A stretch of 64,000 bases of DNA from Luidia sarsii (lineage: Eukaryota; Echinodermata; Asteroidea; Paxillosida; Luidiidae), in assembly GCA_949987565.1 (NCBI GenBank), contig OX465111.1:15908359-15972358 (forward strand), in the 5' to 3' direction. Below are positions 47,253-56,200 of the stretch, in pieces (within the stretch, counting starts at the first letter, position 1; every line of letters begins with the position of its first letter). The position numbers were made by a program, and so were the translations under genes. The notes below the pieces were generated by a model. That model did not search any database. It was not told where the DNA came from and saw only the letters and a list, made by a program, of their open reading frames with translations.

Positions 47253-50200
47253 ATTGCTTGCTTGCTTGCTTGCTTGATTGCTTGCTTGATTGCTTGATTG
47301 CTTGATTGCTTGATTGCTTGCTTGATTGCTTGATTGGTTGCTTGATTGCTTGATTGCTTGCTTGCTTGATTGCTTGCTTGCTTGATTGTTTGATTGCTTG
47401 CTTGCCTGTTTACTTGTTTGCATGTTTGCTTGATTGCTTGATTTTAGTGAATGATTGAATGTTTGCTTGATTGATTGATTTTAGTGAATGATTGAATGTT
47501 TGATTGATTGCTTGATTTTAGTAAATGATTGCCGATTTGCTGAATGACCGCTCAGTGGATTAAATTAATGATTTTTGCATTTTATTATTGACAGTATGTT
47601 TTGATTCATCATCCTGAAGATAGATTGATTGATTGATAGAAACAAGAGACTGTGGGTTCTCAGAGGCATACCATCCATTGATGATCTGTCTCAAATGGTG
47701 TAATTTCAACCCTTTCTCCAGGGGCAAAGAACTGAGTTTTATTAAGCAAAACAAAAATTGTTCAAATAAAGAAATGAAATCTTATACAAAAATTGCAGGT
47801 TATTTTTTTCTGAGTACTAATTTCTACTTCAAGTTAATGACATTTGTATTGCTTTTTTATGTTTCATGCCTCTGCAACTGCATTTACTTTTCGTTCTATT
47901 TGCTACAAAATCTGATTCTTTCCAAAGCTAGTTGGTTTGGCTAAGCTGAGAAGCCTAATCCCCTCAGCTTTGTTATTTCAATATGCAATTCTTTGCAATC
48001 CAAGGATTCCCTGAACATTGCTCTGAAAAGGGGAAACAGGTTAGGGTTAAGGAAGAGGAGGGAAACACACAGGAGGCAAGAGAGGTTGGTTGCTCGGAGA
48101 TGCAGCCAAGTTGCTTGAAGAAAACTTTCAGAGTGGGTTATCACCTGTCACTACATGTATAACATAACAAGAAGACAGCACAACACAGGAAAGATCAGCG
48201 ACCTGGCCAACAGAAGTGCCCCCTACTGTTCTTGACTGCATCCATCTAGCGAGGAACCAGCAGCTGTCGCAGAAAGCTTGTGCGCGTTGTCATCGGGCAC
48301 TTTCCATCTGCAATACCATCGGTCTGGTTGCTAGCATTCACTGCCACCTTTCCTGTCCGATTTTTACCTCAAGCTTCATAATCCTTGCTTTGAACATATT
48401 TTGTGGATTTTCACAGCCAAAGCCACAAATTTAGACAAAGGACAAAGACCGCAACAACTGAAAGCTATCACTCCGATCCTGACACCAAATTGGATTCAAT
48501 CCATAAACAAAATAAACAAAAGTCCACAATGAAAGTCAATGAGATTTCTGAAATTGTCATCATCCAGGTTTACCTTCCTGTCCCCAAGACCCCAACCTGC
48601 CCTACCTTGCTGAAGAGCGAGATGAAGCCGCCCATCTTCTTCTTCTGCCGGCCTGAGATGGTGCCGCTGTTCTTGCCACCACCGCCACTGTTGACCACGG
48701 TGCTGTCGCTGTTAGAGGGCGCCACATCCCCTCCGTCCACTTCCTGCGGCTGCTCAGGCTCATCCAGATCCAGCATCTCAAAGTCCTGAGGTGGCGTCAG
48801 GCCCGACTTGTACTTGACCGTGACCTTGCGCGAGTCCTGAAGGCCAAGGAAAGAAGACGGGCATCGTGGATTGGATCAAAAAGGACTTTGGTCGGAGACA
48901 CCACATTGTAGTCTTAATTCAGATTTGTTTCTAAAAGTAAATACGGATATATACGATTGTCATATGTGACCCGCTCCGGGAAAAGGTGATATAAGTCGCG
49001 CTATGCATTTGCACGCAATGGCTCGCTCAATGTTGAGCGGTTGGAATTTTCCGTAAAATTTTGATTTGTTTTTTCTTTCTCAAATCATATCTTCAATGCT
49101 TATACTTTCAGGTTTTATTTTAAAAACGGCGATTTTAATCAATAAAATGTGCAAAACAACTCTTTCAACAAGCACACTTCTGTTCCTCACAGCAGAGTCA
49201 GATTTTTAAAGGCCTGTTTTCTCGCCTTTTGTAGTTTTAACTCCACAGACCTAAATAATATGCAGATATGTCATAACTGAAGAAAGGAAGGCGGTATAGA
49301 GCTCTGCTATATACCAAAAGAAAGCTTACAATGTGGGCTTTCCAGTCATGTATATAACTTGATTTCTATTTTTTGCAACTTATATCACCTTCTCCTGTAG
49401 CGGGTCACATATACACTACAAACAAGAGGCATATTATCGCTAAGGGTTTGCCCTACTCAATGTACAATTAGCACTGTGTGCTCAGTGCATTGCCAGATTT
49501 TCCTGTGAAAAAAAACCACAGACCGCTTTGGCAGGATTCAAACCCATGACTCCTGCTTTCTAGTGAAGCGGTCTTAAGCATTTGACTACCCAGCTGGTCA
49601 AGTTTGTGTGCAAGTACCAGCACTCACTGTGTGTATGAACCCCATGGTCAGGGACACCTTTTCAGTCAGAGCTTCAGAGAGGCAATAAGAAGACTTCATC
49701 TTACAGTGATACAGAAGAGAAAAGAAGACTTTCAACTCTTTCAGTGGCAGCGAACATGCCGATCCTTTTCTGGAACTGCTGTTATGAATTTCAGTCCCTG
49801 CCATTGCCATAATTTGTATGCACAAGGTGGGCCTCACAGAGTTCTGTAGTGCCAGCATTCAGGCTTAGATCAGCACCAGCAGGCCAACATGCATAATAAT
49901 CAACCTCTGACAGGGGTCAAATTTTGTGAGACAAAAAAAAAAAGACTAGACAACCGGACAAGTCACTGAAGAATCTTGCCAGACCTTTGCTGCAACCAAA
50001 TCAATTACCGGCACAAATGTTTATTTCGTTTCAGCACAATAAGCAGCTGGTCCGGTGGGGTCACACGCTGATCTACACTGATGTTGAAATCACTAGACTC
50101 CTGTCTATAATCTGGCTGATATTTCACCCCCTGCTTCTATGGTTTTCCCCATGGGGAGGGGAAAGGGAGCCAGACATTCAGGATTTCTGGGATGGTTTCT

Positions 50201-53200
50201 CACCTCAGAAGGGTTGACACTCTCGCCGTGCTCAACCATGCAGTCCAGGCATTTATTGATGATGGGGAGGACACTGCGGTGGCAGTTGGCAAACTCCTTG
50301 TAGAAGTCACTGGTCTTCATGATTCGCCTCTCGTCCAATTCTTGGATTTTCTGGAGAAAGGAAGAGGAGAGAGAAGGGAGGGGTGGCAGAGAAGATATCA
50401 GCCAAGACAGAAATAAAAAAACAAAAATTCTGACAATTGCAGTAGGCCCTTAACTTCAGGAATGCAAAATTTGCTGTTTGTATTTGAATGAAGATTGAGT
50501 AAAAAGTACAAATTAGTCTCAAAAGTGTAAAGAAAATGCAAACTGGCTGCGAAATCAGAAACCAATTACTAAAATAGTGAAGAAAATTGGACTGAACTGG
50601 GCGTTTAATCCAAACCTCTGGCTGAAAGTGCCAGTGCTGTAATGACTTGAGCTATCCAGCCCTTAGGAGGCATCCTTCCCGATAATTTTTCTTTTGCTGG
50701 GGAGTGATGGCATCTGTCAGAAGCATTTAACTATCACCCTCTAACTGTGAGACTGTGTTTCTTTTGTGACCACCCTTAGATGCCAATCATCTCATTGCCT
50801 TTGAAGTTGCTCATAGGTCCTGACATTTCGATCCTTACATCTGAAGAGGAACTTCCACAAAGGCAGAATCTTTTTAAGAGGGTCCTGCTAGGATCAAAGC
50901 TAACACTGCAACAGAGCAACAGCCAGTACAGTGGAACTTTGCTATAACGAACGCCGATATACCGAACGTTTGGCTATAAGTAACGCACATGCCCTTTGGC
51001 TCCCGATTTTTATGTACAAAATATGTGGCTACAACTGCTATAACGAACGACTGATACACCGAACAATTGTCATGGATCCCAGGATGTTCGTTATATAGTG
51101 ACGTTCCACTGTAATATGCCTGTCTTAGACTGCTCCAAGTCACCACAAGGTTGGCACAAGAGTAGCTTAACCTGAAGCTTGGCAGTCTACTGGGATTAAA
51201 CGTGGGTAAGACTCACTTTGAAGACGCCAGGGAGATGGCTGTAGTAGTGATCGTGCTGATCCTTGTTGGTCTGACTCAGCTGCAGGATGTACTCATTCTT
51301 ACAGTCTTCCCGATGTTGGTCCTTCTGCATCATGTTGTTCTTACTCTGCACAGACAGACAGATACACAAGCAGATAGTCAGAAAGGAAGACAGTCAGACA
51401 GAGAGATGGGTAGACAAACAGGCAGACACACAGACAGGCAAAAGGCCTTACCTTGCTCAGTTGTGCCCTGCTCTGTGAGAGGTCACTGTCCACCTTGTGG
51501 AATTGCTGCTTGGCAGCTGTGTAGGCATTGTAGGCCTGTCTGTAGCTGTCCTTAGTCTGAGTAAAGATATAGGAACCAAGATGCAAGGGTTAGTGTGGAG
51601 GGATAAGGACTCTGATCAGATCTCACCCCATGTTAGATAATCTCACTGTATCTCATCCTATTCCACCCAATCACACTCTATCCAATACTATCTCATCCCA
51701 TCATAACCATTCTCTCATTCTATCCCACACATTCTCATCCCATCTCACCGCTCCCCATCCATTCCTTCACATCCCTTCCCATCACATCACATCTCAACCA
51801 TCCCATCTCTTCCCATCCCATCTCGTCCCACCCATCCCTTCCCAGCCCATCTCACCCCATCCCATCCCATCCCATCCCTTATAATTCCTTCTCATCCCAT
51901 CCCACACAATCCCATCCCAGCTAGCAGAAACAGCCAATTCTCCTGGAGTTGCCGCTAGAATACCCAGTGCACCTGGTACCCAGTACACCAGTACCAAAGG
52001 ACAGATCAATGATACTCAGTATACCCAGTACCCAGTATGCCAATCATACTCAGTATACCCAGTACCCAGTATACCCAGTGACCTGTATACCCAGTATACC
52101 CAGTGACCTGTATACCCAGTACACAGTACGCCAATCATATTCAGTATACCCAATACCCATTATACCTACATGTAGTACCCTGTATACCCAGTACCAAGTC
52201 AACCCAATACACCCAGTCTACTCACCTGGTCCAACTTCTTGATGGACTTGTCCTTGAGGGCCTCCTTGGACCGTGCCTCTTGCAGGAGCTTCTTGCGCTC
52301 CTGCTTCAGATCCTGGATGATGGTCTGCACCTCCTTGGTCACCTTGGTGGACAGGCCGTCGGCAATCAGGTCATGCTGGTTGGCCAGACCCTGCAGCTCT
52401 GACAAGATGCTTCGGAAGGCTGTGATGGTCGAAAACCTGGAGGCATGAGCGGCAAGGAAGACCAAGGGAGATGAAATGCGATGGTTAAACATGGTAAAGT
52501 CACAATGCAGAATGCTTGCAGGGATGTAAATGACCGACAGAGTCATTTCCTGAAAATGACTGAAGGCCAAAAAATTGTGCAACTGTGAGTGAGCACTTGA
52601 CACGACCAAGATGCGACTGCGAGTGAGCGCTTACGCAACTGACAGATGTAATCGCGAGATTCACGGCAGGGGTGTAGGCGCCCTTCAGTTTTTAGGGTTT
52701 TAACAGATAAAATTGAGCAGTTTGAGATACCAGTTTGACATAAAATTTAAATATATATAAAAAAAAATCACGTTATTTCCAGAAAACCGAAAGTTTCCGG
52801 AAATCTTACATCCCTGTGCTTGCGGCAACATCATGTAACTCTCCTCTAAGAATAAGTCAAGCTCCGAGAAATGACAGCTACATGTGTGCAATGTTTCGAG
52901 CAGTGTGTGCTTTGCATGTTTTACTTGTAGGGACAAAGGGGATAAGAAAGAAAAAAAGGGGGATGTGATTGGATGGATCTTAATGGTGGATTTACACAGC
53001 AGAATGCTTGCGGCAATACCCTGTGTATTACGATGTACATGTACCTGTATCTCCTCTAAGAATGAGTATGGCCCTGAAAGGAGCCAGTAATGTAACGTTT
53101 TGGGCACTGTGACAGTGTGTGCACTACCTATTTTACTTATTTAAAAAATTATTATTTTAAAAATATAATTTGATCTTACGTGACATCTTCTGCCTCCTTC

Positions 53201-56200
53201 TTCTTTGGCTGATAGTTCCGGATGAGTCTCCTGTAATGAAGAAAGACATTGGAAATAGACAGAAGGGGAAGTGACATCAACACATTTATGCCACAAACTG
53301 ATTGATACAGTAACTACTGTGCTTTGTGCATTGTACAGTGTGTACAGTACATGTACACTGTGCATGTCTATTTTCTATGAGTCTGACCACTGCAAGAATT
53401 ATACATGTAAGAACTGGACCATCTGTGTCTGTTACAGTCATCAACTTGATCAAGGCATAGGGACTGTGAACAAAACTGTGTACACTACCGGTGCCAGCCA
53501 GTAACAACACTGAAGAAGTGGTTTGGGTTACAAGTGCCACAGCCTGAAATGCGTGAACAGTACACCGGTAATGTACATGTATACATGTACATGTATACGT
53601 GTGTAAGTTATTACAATATAAGGAATGTGTACAGTTCTATACATTTATATGTACATGTACACGTACATGTACGTATAGGTACATGTACGTACACTACATG
53701 TAGCTGACAAACATTGCCACATCGGGCAACAGTGTACAATTGTACATGTACATTGTACACCATGTACAGTACATGTACATTGTACGTACACATACATGTA
53801 CATGTACATACATGTACATTGTACATGTACATGTACGTACACGTACATGTACATGTACACTGTACATGTATGTGTACATGTACACTTTACAATTACATAC
53901 TGTACAGCTGTATGTACATGTACATGTACATGTACATGTACATGTACTTTACTGTTTACATGTGTGTACAGTACAATGTACCGGTACATGTACATGTGTA
54001 CACAATTGTAGTACCGGTACACATACATGTACATGTACATGTACATGTACACACATGTACAAACACCATGTACATATGTACCGGTACACAAATGTACAGT
54101 ACACTGTACTGTGTACATGTACATCATTAACATGTGTGTACCAGTAGACAGTACATGTACATGTACGTGTATGTACATGTACAGTACATTTGTACACGTA
54201 GGCCTACAAGTACATGTACATGTACATTGAACACTGTACTGTACATGTACATGTGCGTACAGTACATGTACATGTACCGTACATAACTATGCCACAAAAT
54301 GAAATACTGTGTGCATACAGTGTACACTACATGAAGAATTCAAGAGCCTCTAGAAAGTTTGTAGACAGCATTCACTGCACATAATGTACCGGTACCCCGT
54401 ACAATGTGCTGTAGCTGATGTGCAAATACTGATATTACCTGGTAAACTGATAGCACATGAATGGTATGCATTGTGTGATGAATTCATACACATGTACCGG
54501 TACTGTACATTTTCCAGTACATGTACACGTACAGTGTGAACATGTAACTGCAAACACTTCACAATGTGTTATGTAACAAATGCATGTAATGTACATGTAA
54601 ATGTACACTGTACTGTACAGTGTACCGTAAAAACTGTACACACACTGGTACATGTACTGTACAGTGTGTACCGGCGCGGTATGTGTACGTGTACGTACAT
54701 GTACATGTACATGTACACAGTACAAGTTATTTTACAGGTACATTACTGTACACGTGTATACATTGTACATGTACCTGTACCGAACTGTAGAGCTGAGTGT
54801 ACACGTACATGTACAACACTGTACCTGTACTGAACACCTGTACTGTGCTGTGCAGAACATGTACCGGGTATAACGTATTATACATGTACACACACATGTA
54901 CGTGTATGTAAAAAGTAAATACCGGTATGGACTTGGGCCAGAATCAAATTAATCTATTGACCGTTGTACAGGTGTAGCACACTGAGTACAGTACACATGT
55001 AAATCAGAATTCAACTGTTTGATAACACTATGGGGACTCAAATTGACAGAACACCTGTGGATGTACATGTACAGTAAATTAAAATGTAGCATACTGTACT
55101 CCTGAATTTGTGATGCAATTTAAATACTTGCACAATCAACATGTACTGTACAAGGTACCGGAGCCCTGAGACTGTAGTGGACATGTAACATGTAGATTGA
55201 AGGTAAGGTCACGGCCACAGGAAAAGCACAGAGCACCAACTGTTTAATAGTAATACATCCACATTCATACACTTACGTGTATCAAGGTCAAACAAATAAT
55301 GGAAAAACTGACTGGAAACTTTTGAACAATTTTGAAAAATGCCAAAGAAAACTTTGACTTTAATTAAGCTGGTATGCTGACTAACACTCTTATCATCTAA
55401 TCCAGCCCTTACAGTAGATGGCAGACTTCCCAAAGAGTCAACTACTGGTACATGTAGACAATGTTTACAGTATGTACCGTATGCCAGGGTGGGGGTACCA
55501 GTCAGGACTCAAGAGCATTCAACCACTAACTGCCCATTGCCATATCGTATCTCAAGGGATCACACCCCCATTATTCATTCAGATGCAAACAACCAATTGT
55601 TGTGAAGCTGGCTAGAGCAGGTAAATCTTAACTGCCCACACTTTGCAGAGGATTGCTTGCCATTCGGGTGACATCCTGTGCACTTTTTAGGTATTAAGAG
55701 ACTAAATTTGAATGGAGAGTCATTCTGTACTTGTTCTGATCTTATCATCCAGCATTTTCTGATCTTATCATCCAGCTTATCATCCAGCATTCTGATCTTA
55801 TCATAAAGGGTTAAGAAGGTTTCTAGAATGATTAGTTTAAACAATGGAACAGAAGCGCTTGTGAGATTTTGGTTTTTCAAATGCCAGAGAGACCAGTTGG
55901 GGATTGTCTTCAACTACATGTACATGTAGCATACAGTACATGTCTCGTGAGACCATTTCAACTGTCATTAAGTCACACAGCCACTGCTAAATTCGAACCC
56001 TGGTTTATCTAGTGGTCTCATTAAACATACATTTGTAGTCATCATATATGTACACGCATGTACATGTACATGTAAATGTAAGAGCAGGTCATCACCAAGA
56101 CTCCTCAATCCTCATTGCTGCAGTTTATTATCATGTCAGTGCAAGCGTGGAAGTCAAATCAGCCGGAAAGCAGTAAGTCCATCAGTGCATGGCTTGGAAG

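Larger units (their letters stand above)
40012..48605 (-). other. large Cip4 intron region
   Basis: Besides the optional exon at 43706-43777 this holds a decayed PLE tail (41066-41100), a purine tract (43575-44300), a TTGC microsatellite (47025-47520) and dispersed repeats near 41160 and 46460. No other gene was recognised. Confidence 0.55.

Noticed and set aside
47025..47420. Regularly spaced repeats that could suggest a CRISPR array
   Set aside because: Simple tetranucleotide repeat in a eukaryotic intron; no unique spacers.
46935..47423. 162-codon minus-strand frame rich in Lys, Gln, Ala, Ser and Leu/Ala/Cys frames on plus
   Set aside because: Product of the TTGC tetranucleotide microsatellite.
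49516..49602. Possible functional tRNA gene on the minus strand
   Set aside because: A and B boxes are recognisable but I could not fold a full acceptor stem and anticodon arm; a SINE head is more likely.
53573..54300. Long open frames of alternating Met-Tyr, Val-His and Thr-Cys on both strands (also at 58000-58800, 60430-60850, 61360-62220)
   Set aside because: They are translations of the 6-bp-period GTACAT repeat, open in many frames at once, with no family similarity.
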